Shown: positions 1-9,345 of the stretch, in pieces
Numbering within the stretch: position 1 is the first letter of the stretch
Layout: every line of letters starts with the position of its first letter
Assembly (NCBI RefSeq): GCF_002155265.1
Contig: NZ_CP021251.1
Location: 248,001 to 312,000 of the forward strand
DNA from: Corynebacterium pseudotuberculosis
GTDB taxonomy: Bacteria > Actinomycetota > Actinomycetes > Mycobacteriales > Mycobacteriaceae
Direction: 5' to 3'
Length of the DNA stretch: 64,000 nucleotides
Translations under genes and position numbers: made by a program
Notes under the pieces: model-generated
Database searches by the model: none
Seen by the model: only the letters and a program-made list of their open reading frames with translations
Told to the model about the DNA's origin: nothing

Positions 1-1129
1 CCTTTGGGCCCGGATCCGCGAGAAGTAGATCTTGGGGAAGCGCAGCAAGCTGATCATAGTGAAAGCGTGCAGATTCGTGAGCGGTTGGACCACGGCCAGA
101 ATACTCAAACCATAACCATTCCGAATAACACGCAAAGCCCTCGTTCAGCCAGATATCGTTCCATTGTGCAAGGCCTAGAGAATTGCCAAACCATTGGTGC
201 GAGAGCTCATGGGCTATGAGCCGTTCCCATTGGCCGTGGCCCCGCGCATGGTTTGCGCCAAAGATGGAGAGCCCCTGGGCTTCCAAAGGAATTTCCAACT
301 CGTCTTCCGTTACCACTACTGAATAGGAGTCAAAGGGGTAGCTGCCAAACAGCTTACTGAATATGGCCAGCATCTCTTCCTGCTGCGCAAAGTCATTGCG
401 AAAGCCGGAGATCATGTGAGGAGGAACGTAACCCCTAATAGGCACAGTGGTGATCGGAGGAGTGTGATTGAGGGATTCTTCCTGATATTGGCCTACCTGG
501 ATGGTGGACAAATAAGTAGCCAACGGGTGCTCAGAGCGATAACGCCAGGTAGTACGGGCTCCACTTGTGTTTTTGCTTATTAGTCCGCCATTGGCAATGA
601 CAGAGTAATCGGAATCGCACGTGAATGTGATGTCAAAGAGCGCCTTTTCATCAGGGGTATCGTCGCAGGGCAGCCATGAGCGTGAACCGCACGGCTGGCT
701 GGCCACCAGCGAACCATTGGTGAGTTCTTCCCAGCCGATAAGACCCCAGAAAGTACGGATAGGATGCGGATTTCCGGCATAGCTGATACTGAGCGCAAAC
801 TCCGCGTCAGCAGGTATTGGGTCAGTAAAAGAAATACGGAGTTTATTATCTGACTGCCGGAATCGCTTCACATCGGTGCGCACACCGCCTGCTGTTGTGA
901 TATCTACCGACGTAGCCCGGAGGTTATCGGCAAAGTCAAGGGTCAGATGAGAAAGCGGCAGATAGTTATCCATATATAAGGTTGCCTCTGCCGCCAGCCG
1001 GTTGGGGCCTACCGCATAGTCCATGATGAGCTCATAGCAACGTACGTGGAATCCGAGGTTAAAATCCACACCTGTGTAGGAGTCCCGGGTACCTGGAACG
1101 GGTGTAGAACGCAACCGTGGCCTAGTCAT
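1..1129 (-). CDS. M1 family zinc aminopeptidase, N-terminal part (runs off left edge)
   Basis: The reading frame is open from an ATG at 1129 to base 1, giving about 376 residues of the N-terminal side. It begins MTRPRLRSTPVPGTRDSY and contains the zinc-binding HELSHQW (HExxH) followed by WLNEGFA, which carries the third zinc-ligand Glu. This is the gluzincin signature of M1 aminopeptidases, which remove N-terminal residues from peptides in the cytoplasm. The start overlaps the stop of the upstream prolyl oligopeptidase by 8 bases, so the two are translationally coupled and probably work together in peptide breakdown. No signal peptide is visible. The C-terminal domain lies outside the window, so family length cannot be checked. 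Confidence 0.88.
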   Translation of the reverse strand, partial: MTRPRLRSTPVPGTRDSYTGVDFNLGFHVRCYELIMDYAVGPNRLAAEATLYMDNYLPLSHLTLDFADNLRATSVDITTAGGVRTDVKRFRQSDNKLRISFTDPIPADAEFALSISYAGNPHPIRTFWGLIGWEELTNGSLVASQPCGSRSWLPCDDTPDEKALFDITFTCDSDYSVIANGGLISKNTSGARTTWRYRSEHPLATYLSTIQVGQYQEESLNHTPPITTVPIRGYVPPHMISGFRNDFAQQEEMLAIFSKLFGSYPFDSYSVVVTEDELEIPLEAQGLSIFGANHARGHGQWERLIAHELSHQWFGNSLGLAQWNDIWLNEGFACYSEWLWFEYSGRGPTAHESARFHYDQLAALPQDLLLADPGPK

Positions 1130-3215
1130 GATGAGAACCTTCCTCAGTAAAGATCGAGCGAGAAGGGGAAGCTTGGTCTGCATGTTTCTGCAACCATGTG
1201 AAAATCAAGGCCTCCATGAAAGCTACCTGCTCATTATCGGCAGCTCCTGCGTGGCCACCTTCAACATTCTCGTAGTAATCAACCGGTTGCCCGCAATCGG
1301 CTAGCGCCGCAGCGAATAACCGAGCATGCGCGGGGTGGACGCGATCGTCCCTGGTAGAAGTGGTAACCAGCGCCGGTGGATAAGAAACTTCCGAGTGCTC
1401 GCGGATGTTATGCAGCGGGGAGTAGCTTTCCAAGACTTCACGTTCTTGTGGATCTGAAGGGTCGCCATATTCCGCAATCCACGATGACCCAGCGGACCAC
1501 TGGTGATACCGCAGCATATCAGTCAACGGCACTTGAACAACAGCCCCTTGAATAAGCTCAGGGTAGGAAGTGAGCGCCACTGACGTGAGCAAACCACCAT
1601 TAGAACCTCCTCGTACAAAGATAGAGGAAGCGTATCCGCGGGAGAGGACGTCTTTAAGCACAGCTTGATGATCCTGATAAATAAGCGGTCGGTTCATCCT
1701 GATAACGCTTTCATGCCATGCGGGACCGAACTCGCCACCGCCACGGAGATTGGGTTGGACATAAAAATTACCTTGTTCTAGCCACCCTAAGCCTCTCGTA
1801 GCTGAATAGCCGGGGACCAGGGAGACCTCAAATCCTCCGTAGCCGCCCACGAGCGTGGGGCGCGGCCCTTGGGAAAAATCGCCGACGATAAAGTACGGGA
1901 TCTTTGTCCCATCCGCAGAGATCGCCCAGTGCTGTCGAGTCTCCATGCCATGGGCGTTGAAAAGTGCTGGGGCATGACGGACTTCAACAGGAATAAGAGA
2001 ATCATTCACATCAACGCGGAATAACGTATCAGGCTGTGTGAAAGAGGACGCGCCAAGCCACACCTCATCACTATCATCACAGGTAGCGACGACGCGTGCC
2101 GTTGTGAGCGGCGGTAATTGAATTGTTGCGTCCTCGGGCTCAAGAGAATCCAGCCTGAGCACCTCTAACCTGGAGCTGACGTTATCCAGTACGGTCAAAA
2201 TGATTCGGGTCTTGGTAAAAGAAATATCTTGAATGCTCGTTGTGGGAGTGGGCGTGAACACTCTACGGAAGTCGCGGTCGCCGTCTAAGAAGCGCTGAAA
2301 AACAATGGCTCCGACTCCGCCAGCTGGAACACCCGCGTAATCCTCACGCGGAAAAACAAACATCCATTGCCGATGAAAAGCAAGCTCGCAGTCCTCGGGA
2401 ACTTCCACTATTTGCAACGCTTCGTCACGCTCGATAAAGGTGTGTGAACGATAAAAATCTAGTGCGCGACGAATAAATTTTCGCTCAAACCCAGGAGTAG
2501 AATCTGCCCACGCTGAAACCGCCAGGTCGCTGGTCTTACCAGCAAAAAACTCTTTGGCGGATTGAAGAGGAGTACCACGCTGCCATGTGTAAGCCCGCGC
2601 CGGGTATCCAGAATCCGTTAGTGTTCCTGGGCCTAGATCTGTTCCGATAAGGAGAGTGTCTCTATCCACCCAACTGACGCGAGTCTTGGCCTCTGGAATA
2701 TGAAAAGGGTCAGCGGTGACAAAGTCGTTAGCGCATAGATCGAACTCGCGAATTTCTACGGCATCGGCGCCACCCCGGGAAAGCTGGACGAGAGCCCGGT
2801 CAAAGTGATGGGGGCGAACATGCGCGCCCTTCCACACCCAACTTTCATTTTCCTCATGCGCAAGCTTGTCTACGTCTATGAGGGTTTGCCATTCCTCTGT
2901 TCCTGAGAGGAAAGCATCCAAGGTAGTTCTGCGCCACAGGCCCCTGGGATGATCCGCGTCCTGCCAGAAGTTATAGAGGTAGGAACCGCGACGAAGCACA
3001 TAAGGAATCTTGGTGTCTACATTGAGAGCGGATCGCATCCTCTGCTGGAGATCGGAAAAATCAAGAGCCGATTCGGTTGCATGCGACCAGCGTTTAGCCC
3101 AGTCGAGAGCCTCTGGGGCATCGATGGTTTCAAGCACATCAGCGTTAAACGGCAGGTCTGCTAACGAGTGGTGCTCCGAGCGGGGGAAAGGTGTAGTACT
3201 CATTGTCTCTGACAT
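1122..3215 (-). CDS. Prolyl oligopeptidase family serine peptidase (S9A)
   Basis: This 697-residue protein has the length and layout of S9A prolyl oligopeptidases: an N-terminal beta-propeller and a C-terminal alpha/beta hydrolase. The nucleophile Ser lies in RGGSNGG. The acid lies in the STRDDRVHPAHA segment and the catalytic His in EGGHAGA. It cleaves short peptides, usually after proline, in the cytoplasm; no signal peptide is seen. Met5 is an alternative start and neither start has a clear ribosome site. The stop overlaps the start of the M1 aminopeptidase gene. Substrate preference cannot be read from the sequence, and oligopeptidase B-like specificity is possible. Confidence 0.88.
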   Translation of the reverse strand: MSETMSTTPFPRSEHHSLADLPFNADVLETIDAPEALDWAKRWSHATESALDFSDLQQRMRSALNVDTKIPYVLRRGSYLYNFWQDADHPRGLWRRTTLDAFLSGTEEWQTLIDVDKLAHEENESWVWKGAHVRPHHFDRALVQLSRGGADAVEIREFDLCANDFVTADPFHIPEAKTRVSWVDRDTLLIGTDLGPGTLTDSGYPARAYTWQRGTPLQSAKEFFAGKTSDLAVSAWADSTPGFERKFIRRALDFYRSHTFIERDEALQIVEVPEDCELAFHRQWMFVFPREDYAGVPAGGVGAIVFQRFLDGDRDFRRVFTPTPTTSIQDISFTKTRIILTVLDNVSSRLEVLRLDSLEPEDATIQLPPLTTARVVATCDDSDEVWLGASSFTQPDTLFRVDVNDSLIPVEVRHAPALFNAHGMETRQHWAISADGTKIPYFIVGDFSQGPRPTLVGGYGGFEVSLVPGYSATRGLGWLEQGNFYVQPNLRGGGEFGPAWHESVIRMNRPLIYQDHQAVLKDVLSRGYASSIFVRGGSNGGLLTSVALTSYPELIQGAVVQVPLTDMLRYHQWSAGSSWIAEYGDPSDPQEREVLESYSPLHNIREHSEVSYPPALVTTSTRDDRVHPAHARLFAAALADCGQPVDYYENVEGGHAGAADNEQVAFMEALIFTWLQKHADQASPSRSIFTEEGSHHD

Positions 3216-3287
3216 TACTCATTCAAAGGGGACGCCCGCCGGCGAAAAATCGCTGACGGGCGGTGTGCCTAGAAAAAGAGCGTAGGT

Positions 3288-4367
3288 TTACTTATTAAAA
3301 GCGCGCTCCAATGTAGCCCAAGAAGCACGGAGGTCATCCTGCCAGTAGCTCCAGGAGTGGGTACCGGTGTTGCGCAAGTTGAAGTCAGCCGGGATGTTCA
3401 GGGACTGCAAACGAACCTTGAGGTCGTTGGTGCACATGTTGGTTCCTGCCTCGATGAGGCCGCCTTCTACGACTACTGCGGTAAGACCAGCGGAAGCGAT
3501 TGCCGGGTCGAGGCCAGCGAAGCGGGGGTTAGCCAAAATATCATGTCCGCCTGCGACGCCGCTGGCATTGGATACATAGACCTCCGTGCCACGGAGATCT
3601 TCAGCCATGACGACTGCGTCGTTGTAGCGGTTGTAGTCAGAACCCATGGGGCCCCACATCTGCTCAGGAGTTGCGTGTCCGCGCTGCAACGTCAGGCGCA
3701 GGAACTGATAAGCCATGGGGTTGGAGGTAGCTGCGCAACCAGAGAAAGAACCTACTGCGTCGTAGAAGCCCTTTGCATGCTCGGCGAGCAGCAGCGAGCT
3801 GGTGGCAGACATGGACATGCCGATGATGGCGCGCTTGTTGTTTGCCTTGAGCATGGATTCCATCGGGCCAGGAAGTTCTTTGGTAAGGAACGTTTCCCAC
3901 TTTTGCTTGCCGCCTAGGGCGGCGTTATCGGAAACCCAATCGGTGTAGTAGGAGAACTTACCTGCCATGGGGATGACAACGTTGACGTCTTTGCCCTTGT
4001 AGAAGTCCATCGCGTCAGTCTGCATGATCCAGTTAGCGCGGCCTTCTCCGCCGTCGCCACCGTTAAGGAGATAGACAGTTGGTCGGTCGGGGCTCGAGGC
4101 CTTGAGAACCACCATTGGGATGTTGCGGTTCATGGAAGGGGAGTGCGCCCACGCCTCCACCACACGATCGTTGTCGAGCTTCTCGCGCCATACCGGGCTT
4201 ATATCCGGGGTTGCACCAAAGTGAACATCTGCTAGCGCAGTGCCATTGCTGATCTGCGCGGGAGTCTTTTCAGCTGCGCCGGCAGCCGGTGCGACGGCGG
4301 CGCCAAGAAGACTGACAGTAGTTGCAGTAGCAACCGAGAAGGCTGCGATCGACCGAAGGAACTTCAT
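3288..4367 (-). CDS. Secreted mycolyltransferase (antigen 85 / Cmt family)
   Basis: This 359-residue secreted protein starts with a Sec signal peptide (MKFLRSIAAF, hydrophobic to about residue 23, AGA-A cleavage region near 29-32). It has the alpha/beta-hydrolase core of the antigen 85 family. The nucleophile is Ser185 in GMSMSA, the likely catalytic His is His337 in GTHSW, and Cys211/Cys312 could form a disulfide. Family members transfer mycolic acids between trehalose monomycolate, trehalose dimycolate, arabinogalactan or small envelope proteins outside the membrane. Single-domain length fits a Cmt-type enzyme rather than the longer Cop1/PS1. Which acceptor it uses cannot be told. It is transcribed divergently from the 44-residue peptide gene at 4764. 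Confidence 0.85.
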   Translation of the reverse strand: MKFLRSIAAFSVATATTVSLLGAAVAPAAGAAEKTPAQISNGTALADVHFGATPDISPVWREKLDNDRVVEAWAHSPSMNRNIPMVVLKASSPDRPTVYLLNGGDGGEGRANWIMQTDAMDFYKGKDVNVVIPMAGKFSYYTDWVSDNAALGGKQKWETFLTKELPGPMESMLKANNKRAIIGMSMSATSSLLLAEHAKGFYDAVGSFSGCAATSNPMAYQFLRLTLQRGHATPEQMWGPMGSDYNRYNDAVVMAEDLRGTEVYVSNASGVAGGHDILANPRFAGLDPAIASAGLTAVVVEGGLIEAGTNMCTNDLKVRLQSLNIPADFNLRNTGTHSWSYWQDDLRASWATLERAFNK

Positions 4368-4763
4368 ACTGCTTTTTCTTCCTTATTTTCTATCCAGTTA
4401 GTTGGGCAAATAGCAGGATATGCTTTTTGACGCTCGCCATTGCCCGAAAGCCTGCTGGCGTCAACATTTACATCGTTTTCTTCACTAGAACGTTAACAGG
4501 TTCCTGTGTAGTGGGGTAGTAGCCAGTCCTAAATAAAACCAGTTTTTCGCGCACGTACACGTGATAACCGTAACATTACATGTGCTTTTCTCAGTTTTGA
4601 ACAAGGTTTAACTATATGTCATATTATCCGCAAAGTGACTCTCAAAAGGGTTGTTTAATGTTATTTTCACTAATTTAAAGGCTACGGAAACGAGTCTTTA
4701 GGCTTACACTCTGTTTGTCACTTTGTTCTTCCAGACTTTTTACAGCGAAAAGGATGTAATTTT
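4368..4763. promoter_or_regulatory. Divergent intergenic region, mycolyltransferase / small peptide gene
   Basis: About 400 bases lie between two divergent starts and carry no reading frame I can support. It is AT-rich from about 4480 to 4700. A short palindromic stretch sits near 4550-4565 (ACGTACACGTG), but no full GlxR or DtxR consensus is present. An AAAGGA ribosome site lies about ten bases before the ATG at 4764. The region must hold the promoters of both flanking genes. Confidence 0.45.
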
Positions 4764-4898
4764 ATGGACAAGATTGCTGCTTTTTTTAGTAATCCACTCG
4801 GTTCGATCCACGCCTTTATCAACGAGGCTATCGGTGCCACTGTTCAGGCGGGCTCCGCAGGTTTGAGTAACTTCTGGCACCTAATCGGGTTGCTTTAA
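4764..4898 (+). CDS. 44-residue amphipathic helical peptide, possible PorA/PorH-type envelope protein
   Basis: ATG at 4764, TAA at 4896-4898. The product starts MDKIAAFFSNPLGS and ends SNFWHLIGLL. An AAAGGA ribosome site precedes the start, and a perfect 12-bp terminator stem begins 17 bases after the stop, so this looks like a real single-gene transcript. The peptide has no signal sequence, no Cys, and is rich in small and hydrophobic residues with several Ser. These are traits of corynebacterial PorA/PorH porin peptides, and the LIGLL ending recalls the end of C. glutamicum PorA. A mycolyltransferase gene lies next door, and PorA/PorH are O-mycoloylated. The porin assignment is inference; a toxin-like or signalling peptide is also possible. 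Confidence 0.6.
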   Translation: MDKIAAFFSNPLGSIHAFINEAIGATVQAGSAGLSNFWHLIGLL

Positions 4899-4914
4899 TA
4901 AGAACTCATATGTG

Positions 4915-4965
4915 ATAACGCAAGCCGGGCGCTGCATAGCGGAGCTCAAGGCTTGCGTTATTTTT
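4915..4965 (+). terminator. Rho-independent terminator of the 44-residue peptide gene
   Basis: A perfect 12-bp inverted repeat (ATAACGCAAGCC at 4915-4926, complement at 4950-4961) encloses a loop that can form a small inner stem (CGCT/AGCG). It runs straight into TTTTT at 4961-4965. It isolates the small gene from lpd. Confidence 0.85.
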
Positions 4966-5187
4966 GTGTGTAGGGCGGGTTCCGGTGCTTGCTCATACAG
5001 TGTTTTCTCCAGTATCGCGTGGGTGAGATTACGTAGGAAGGGGAAAATGAGGGCTCCATTTTGGGGGAGGGAAAGCGGGGCGTTATAGCCTCCCAAATGT
5101 GGTTTTTTATTTGTTGGTGGATTCCGAATTGGGCACAGATACACTGCTGCACGACATTTTGGGTAGAGACACGTATCCTAGGGACTT

Positions 5188-6597
5188 GTGACTGAACATT
5201 ATGACGTTGTAGTACTCGGCGCTGGCCCTGGTGGCTATGTCGCCGCCATCCGCGCAGCCCAGCTCGGTAAGAAAGTCGCCGTAGTTGAAAAGCAGTACTG
5301 GGGAGGTGTCTGCCTCAACGTTGGATGTATCCCGTCCAAAGCTTTGCTCAAGAACGCTGAGGTCGCACACATCTTTAACCATGAGGCAAAGACCTTTGGC
5401 ATCTCCGGTGATGTTTCTTTTGACTTCGGCGTTGCGCACAAGCGTTCCCGCAAGGTTTCTTCGGGAATTGTCAAGGGCGTTCACTATTTGATGAAGAAGA
5501 ACAAGATCACTGAGATCGATGGGCTTGGTAGTTTCAAAGACGCTAAAACGATTGAAATTTCCGAGGGCAAAGATGCAGGAAAGACCGTTACTTTTGACGA
5601 CTGCATCATTGCTACAGGGTCCGTTGTTCGCTCTCTCCCCGGTGTAGAGATCGGTGGAAACATCGTTTCTTTTGAGGAACAAATTCTCAAGGAAGAAGCA
5701 CCTAAGTCTATGGTGATCGTTGGCGCAGGCGCCATCGGCATGGAGTTTGCTTATGTTCTTGCCAATTATGGCGTAGAGATCACCATTGTGGAGTTCATGG
5801 ATCGTGTACTTCCCAACGAGGACGCGGATGTTTCCAAGGAGATCGCTAAGCAGTACAAGAAGCTCGGCGTGAAGCTCCTCACCGGCCACAAGACCACCGC
5901 TATCCGCGACAACGGTCAGGGCGTAGAGGTAGACGTGGAGTCTAAGGATGGCTCCAAGTCAGAGACCATCAAGGCAGAGCGTGTCATGGTATCCATCGGT
6001 TTTGCACCACGCGTGGAAGGCTATGGCCTGGAGAACACTGGTGTAAAGCTCACCGACCGTGGCGCTATTCAAATTGACGACTTCATGCGGACAAACGTCG
6101 ACCACATCTACGCTATTGGTGATGTCACTGCGAAACTGCAGTTGGCGCATGTTGCGGAAGCACAAGGCGTTGTGGCAGCTGAGACCATCGCTGGAGCAGA
6201 AACCCAAGAGCTGGGCGATTACATGATGATGCCTCGCGCCACCTTCTGTAACCCGCAGGTGGCTTCCTTCGGATACACCGAAGAACAAGCCAAGGAGAAG
6301 TTCGCCGGCCGGGAGATCAAGTCCGCTACGTTCCCATTCTCTGCTAATGGCAAGGCGCAAGGCCTCGGCGAGTCCGCTGGATTTGTCAAGATCGTTGCAG
6401 ATGCTGAGTTCGGAGAGCTCCTCGGTGCTCACATGGTGGGCGCAAACGTCTCTGAGCTTCTGCCAGAGCTGACTTTGGCACAACGCTTTGACCTTACGGC
6501 GGAGGAAATCGGACGTAACGTTCACACTCATCCGACCCTGTCTGAGGCTATGAAAGAGGCAGCAGAAGGCATCATGGGACACATGATTAACCTATAA
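5188..6597 (+). CDS. lpd: Dihydrolipoamide dehydrogenase (E3)
   Basis: This 469-residue flavoprotein oxidises dihydrolipoyl groups with NAD+ in the pyruvate and 2-oxoglutarate dehydrogenase complexes. It has the N-terminal FAD motif [10 protein letters not shown], the redox disulfide in [13 protein letters not shown] (about residues 40-52), the NAD-binding [10 protein letters not shown] (about 178), the second FAD motif AIGDV, and the C-terminal dimer-interface [14 protein letters not shown] with the active-site His-Glu pair. The start is GTG at 5188, giving [11 protein letters not shown] as in other corynebacterial E3 proteins. It stands alone, with terminators on both sides, and faces ramB convergently. 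Length is normal for the family. Confidence 0.97.
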   Translation: MTEHYDVVVLGAGPGGYVAAIRAAQLGKKVAVVEKQYWGGVCLNVGCIPSKALLKNAEVAHIFNHEAKTFGISGDVSFDFGVAHKRSRKVSSGIVKGVHYLMKKNKITEIDGLGSFKDAKTIEISEGKDAGKTVTFDDCIIATGSVVRSLPGVEIGGNIVSFEEQILKEEAPKSMVIVGAGAIGMEFAYVLANYGVEITIVEFMDRVLPNEDADVSKEIAKQYKKLGVKLLTGHKTTAIRDNGQGVEVDVESKDGSKSETIKAERVMVSIGFAPRVEGYGLENTGVKLTDRGAIQIDDFMRTNVDHIYAIGDVTAKLQLAHVAEAQGVVAAETIAGAETQELGDYMMMPRATFCNPQVASFGYTEEQAKEKFAGREIKSATFPFSANGKAQGLGESAGFVKIVADAEFGELLGAHMVGANVSELLPELTLAQRFDLTAEEIGRNVHTHPTLSEAMKEAAEGIMGHMINL

Positions 6598-6610
6598 AAC
6601 CTCATAGCTT

Positions 6611-6650
6611 TAAACCCCAGGTAGAAAAATTATTTTCTACCTGGGGTTTA
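6611..6650. terminator. Bidirectional terminator between lpd and ramB
   Basis: A perfect 18-bp inverted repeat (6611-6628 and 6633-6650, starting TAAACCCCAGG) has a four-base loop. A-runs and T-runs inside the stem give U-rich ends in both directions. It lies between two convergent genes. Confidence 0.9.
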
Positions 6651-6665
6651 GCTACGGGATTTGTA

Positions 6666-8093
6666 TTAGTAAGGCGCCACAGAGGACATGTGGGCGTCAA
6701 TAGCAATGAGCTTATTTACTGCGGGGAAGGCCCGTTGGGCGCAATCCTCACGAGTGCATACGCGACACCCCGCCCCGATGGGGACGGCGTTGGCAAAAGT
6801 TTTTACATCGAGTCCATGTGCATATACCGTTCGCGCCGCATGACGTGCCTCGCAACCCAGGCCAATGGAGAACATTTTTCCAGTTTCCCCAAAGCGCCCC
6901 TGATGGTGCCGCACCGTTCGGGCCACCCAAAGGTAGTTGCGGCCATCAGGCATTTGAGCGAGTTGCCGCATGATGGTGCCGGGGCTGGTGAACGTTTCGT
7001 AGACATTCCATAATGGGCAAGTTCCGCCTGCATGGGTGAAATGGAACCCCGTGGCTGATTGGCGCTTAGAGATGTTGCCGGCGCGATCGACGCGGACAAA
7101 AGTGAAGGGGATGCCTCGTAAATTAGGGCGCTGCAAGGTTGAAAGCCGATGGCATATGGTCTCATATCCCACCCCAAACATCTGACATAAATATTCAATG
7201 TCGTAGCCGGAGCGCTCCGCCTCAGCATGAAAAAGCCGATAGGGAAGCATAACGGCAGCTGCAAAATAAGAAGCGATGCCGCGCCGTGCCAGGGTACGTG
7301 CCTCCTTGGAAGTGAAGTAGGCGTCGGCGAGGTAGGCGTCGATACGCTCATTGGCCTCCAAAAAAGCAAGCTCTGTGGCGAGTCGAAAAGCGCGCTGACC
7401 GGTAATGAGTCTGGTGGATAAAGTAAGCACCCGGGTCTGTGTATCAAAGTGGTGCAAAGTGCTGCCGATGTCTCTTCCAGCCTTAATGGTCACCCCGTGC
7501 CGTGATTCCAATCGATCTATGAGCGCTGCCTCGTTAGCGCGGATATTAAACGTGGTAATGCCCAACTCGGCGGAGATGGCCTCGGCTGTGTGGTCGAGGT
7601 CGTCTAGATAGTTTTGGCGCGCGTAGAAGAAATCACGAACTTCATCGTGAGGCATAGAAAGCGCCCCCGAGATTGTCCGTGTCTCGTCGAGGCTGTTAAC
7701 TAAACGGGCATCTGTGGCCGCTGAGAGCTTGTCTCGAACATTGCGATAACGACGATGCATTTCTACGACGGCGCGAGCGATATCAGGATGATGATCTACC
7801 AGGTCGGAGAGTTCTTGCAGGTCTATGTCCTCGGGACAGAGTTCTTTGTCCAGCATGACATCGTGGACTTCTGCTAGAAGCCGTGAAGCATCGTCTTTGG
7901 AGAAAAAAGTGGCGTCGACGCCAAAGACTTCGGTGATTCGGTGAAGCACGGGAAGAGTGAGAGGTCTGACATCGTGCTCGATTTGATTGACATAACTTGC
8001 CGAAAGCTCAAGCGTGCCGGCTAAATTGGCCTGGCTAAGGCCACGCTCTTTGCGCAGCTGCCGCAGCCGCGAACCAACGTATGTCTTGCTCAT
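6666..8093 (-). CDS. ramB: RamB-type regulator of acetate/central metabolism
   Basis: This 475-residue protein has an N-terminal XRE-type helix-turn-helix ([20 protein letters not shown], then [14 protein letters not shown], about residues 8-45). An IrrE/ImmA-like middle region and a C-terminal short-chain-fatty-acyl regulator domain with several Cys follow ([11 protein letters not shown] near the end). It matches RamB, which in C. glutamicum controls acetate, glyoxylate and TCA genes. The start is set at the ATG at 8093 ([15 protein letters not shown]), because a longer GTG start at 8162 would add a 23-residue tail not seen in RamB. It is divergent from sdhC across a 475-bp control region, as in C. 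glutamicum. Confidence 0.92.
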   Translation of the reverse strand: MSKTYVGSRLRQLRKERGLSQANLAGTLELSASYVNQIEHDVRPLTLPVLHRITEVFGVDATFFSKDDASRLLAEVHDVMLDKELCPEDIDLQELSDLVDHHPDIARAVVEMHRRYRNVRDKLSAATDARLVNSLDETRTISGALSMPHDEVRDFFYARQNYLDDLDHTAEAISAELGITTFNIRANEAALIDRLESRHGVTIKAGRDIGSTLHHFDTQTRVLTLSTRLITGQRAFRLATELAFLEANERIDAYLADAYFTSKEARTLARRGIASYFAAAVMLPYRLFHAEAERSGYDIEYLCQMFGVGYETICHRLSTLQRPNLRGIPFTFVRVDRAGNISKRQSATGFHFTHAGGTCPLWNVYETFTSPGTIMRQLAQMPDGRNYLWVARTVRHHQGRFGETGKMFSIGLGCEARHAARTVYAHGLDVKTFANAVPIGAGCRVCTREDCAQRAFPAVNKLIAIDAHMSSVAPY

Positions 8094-8324
8094 GAACTTA
8101 AAGAATACGTGAGCAAGTTCACCAATGAGGTGTATTTGTAGGTTTTTGATACCACCAGACACTTGTGTTTACGCGGGTAACAAATTCAGGGGCTCGTATG
8201 TACGCTCAAATGTGTGGAACTTTAACGGCTGTAATGTGGCACTGGCCTTGCTAAATGACTATTAAAAGGGCGCTCTCACGGTTGATGAAAGTACGCATTT
8301 TGGTTGACACCGAATAGGTGTGAG

Positions 8325-8336
8325 CTGGGGTGGGGT
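8325..8336 (+). promoter_or_regulatory. Tandem RamA-like binding motif
   Basis: CTGGGGTGGGGT contains two overlapping copies of the G4-T core recognised by RamA, the activator that pairs with RamB in corynebacterial carbon control. It lies about 230 bases upstream of sdhC. The motif is short and would occur by chance, so the call rests on its tandem form and place. Confidence 0.4.
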
Positions 8337-8438
8337 AAAAGTTAAAAAACTAATGCGATATATCTCATAGGTGTCGCCTTGCGCTCGGAAGAAAGGGCCG
8401 GTAGAAGTGTCCTTTCGTGAAGGACGAGGGGGGATATT

Positions 8439-8457
8439 TTAAGTCAGGCTATCCTAA
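8439..8457 (+). promoter_or_regulatory. DtxR-like iron box upstream of sdhC
   Basis: TTAAGTCAGGCTATCCTAA agrees with the 19-bp DtxR palindrome (TTAGGTTAG-C/G-CTAACCTAA) at 16 of 19 positions, counting the central C/G as matched. It lies about 110 bases upstream of sdhC, whose products contain three iron-sulfur clusters and heme. Iron control of succinate dehydrogenase is known in corynebacteria. Direct DtxR binding here is inferred. Confidence 0.6.
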
Positions 8458-8486
8458 ATTGCAGGTAAGTGGGTATTTTTATCCGC

Positions 8487-8502
8487 TGTGAGGGGGATCA
8501 CC
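8487..8502 (+). promoter_or_regulatory. GlxR (CRP-family) site upstream of sdhC
   Basis: TGTGAGGGGGATCACC matches nine of ten half-site bases in the GlxR consensus TGTGA-N6-TCACA, though the centre lacks the usual TA. It ends 66 bases before the sdhC ATG, a position fit for repression of the promoter. GlxR control of sdhCAB is established in C. glutamicum. Confidence 0.6.
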
Positions 8503-8568
8503 ATAGGCTGTGGTAAGTGGTTTATCCATGGTGATGGGTCGTAAAGTTAATACGACACTGGAGGTGCC

Positions 8569-9327
8569 ATGACTGTAAATAACATCGACCGTGACGCAAT
8601 CGCGCACGGCAAAATCACTGAAAAGCCGCTACGTGAGCGGCCAAAGTTCCCGACCTGGGCACTGAAGCTCACTATGGCCGTCACTGGCCTGATCTTCTGC
8701 TTCTTTGTGGTCTTCCATATGGTCGGAAACCTTAAGGTTTTCTTACCGTTCTATGAGGACGGTACGCATCCGATCGACGTCTATGGCGAATGGTTGCGCA
8801 ACCTTCTTTATCCGCTCTTCCCGCACGGTGCATTCCTGTGGCTGTTCCGCATCACGCTGCTTCTCTGCATCGTTTTGCACATCTACGGCGCTTTTGCACT
8901 CATCGGCCGCTCGAGCCGTTCACGTGGTAAGTTCCGCCGCACCAACCTCATGGGTGGCATGAATTCCTTTACCACCCGCACGATGCTAGTGACTGGCGTT
9001 ATTTTGCTTGCCTTCATCGTCTTCCACATCTTGGACCTGACTGTTGGTGCAACACCAGCCGCCTCTGAGGTATTCGAGCACGGCCATATTTACGCCAACA
9101 TGGTGGCAAGCTTTAGCCGTTGGCCCGTCACTATCTTCTACATCATCGCGATGGTGACACTCTTCATGCACCTGTCGCACGGCATTTGGCTTGCTGCAAG
9201 CGACTTGGGCATCACCGGTAAGCGTTGGCGTGCAATCATTCTCTTCCTCGCTTACCTTGTTCCCGCAATCGTAATGATTGGCAACATCGCAATTCCGCTG
9301 TCTATCGCATGCGGCTGGATCAGCTAG
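8569..9327 (+). CDS. sdhC: Succinate dehydrogenase cytochrome b subunit
   Basis: This 252-residue membrane anchor of succinate:menaquinone oxidoreductase has five hydrophobic segments. Conserved His residues are placed to hold two b hemes (VVFHMVGN, CIVLHIYG, IVFHILDL, LFMHLSHGIW), as in the Bacillus-type enzyme with one fused anchor subunit. It starts at ATG 8569 behind GGAGGT. It is followed after 18 bases by sdhA and then sdhB, and the three form an operon. There is no separate sdhD, which is normal for this enzyme type. Confidence 0.95.
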   Translation: MTVNNIDRDAIAHGKITEKPLRERPKFPTWALKLTMAVTGLIFCFFVVFHMVGNLKVFLPFYEDGTHPIDVYGEWLRNLLYPLFPHGAFLWLFRITLLLCIVLHIYGAFALIGRSSRSRGKFRRTNLMGGMNSFTTRTMLVTGVILLAFIVFHILDLTVGATPAASEVFEHGHIYANMVASFSRWPVTIFYIIAMVTLFMHLSHGIWLAASDLGITGKRWRAIILFLAYLVPAIVMIGNIAIPLSIACGWIS

Positions 9328-9345
9328 GACGAAAAGGTAATAACA

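Larger units (their letters stand above)
8094..8568. promoter_or_regulatory. ramB-sdhC control region
   Basis: These 475 bases between divergent ramB and sdhC carry no supported reading frame. They contain a tandem RamA-like motif (8325-8336), a 19-bp DtxR-like box (8439-8457) and a GlxR-like box (8487-8502), listed separately. A TTGACA-like hexamer lies at 8304-8309, without a good -10 at the right distance. Confidence 0.6.

Noticed and set aside
3233..3275. GC-rich inverted repeat between the mycolyltransferase and prolyl oligopeptidase genes as a terminator
   Set aside because: The stem has a mismatch and no U-run on the minus transcript, so termination cannot be claimed.
4545..4590. Possible GlxR site before the mycolyltransferase gene
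   Set aside because: The palindrome ACGTACACGTG has the wrong core and no TGTGA-N6-TCACA spacing.
5107..5889. 260-residue frame antisense to lpd
   Set aside because: It lies wholly opposite conserved lpd codons and resembles no protein family.
8214..8226. Possible RamB site (GGAACTTTAAC) in the ramB-sdhC region
   Set aside because: Only half of the AAACTTTGCAAA consensus matches, so it is not listed as a feature.
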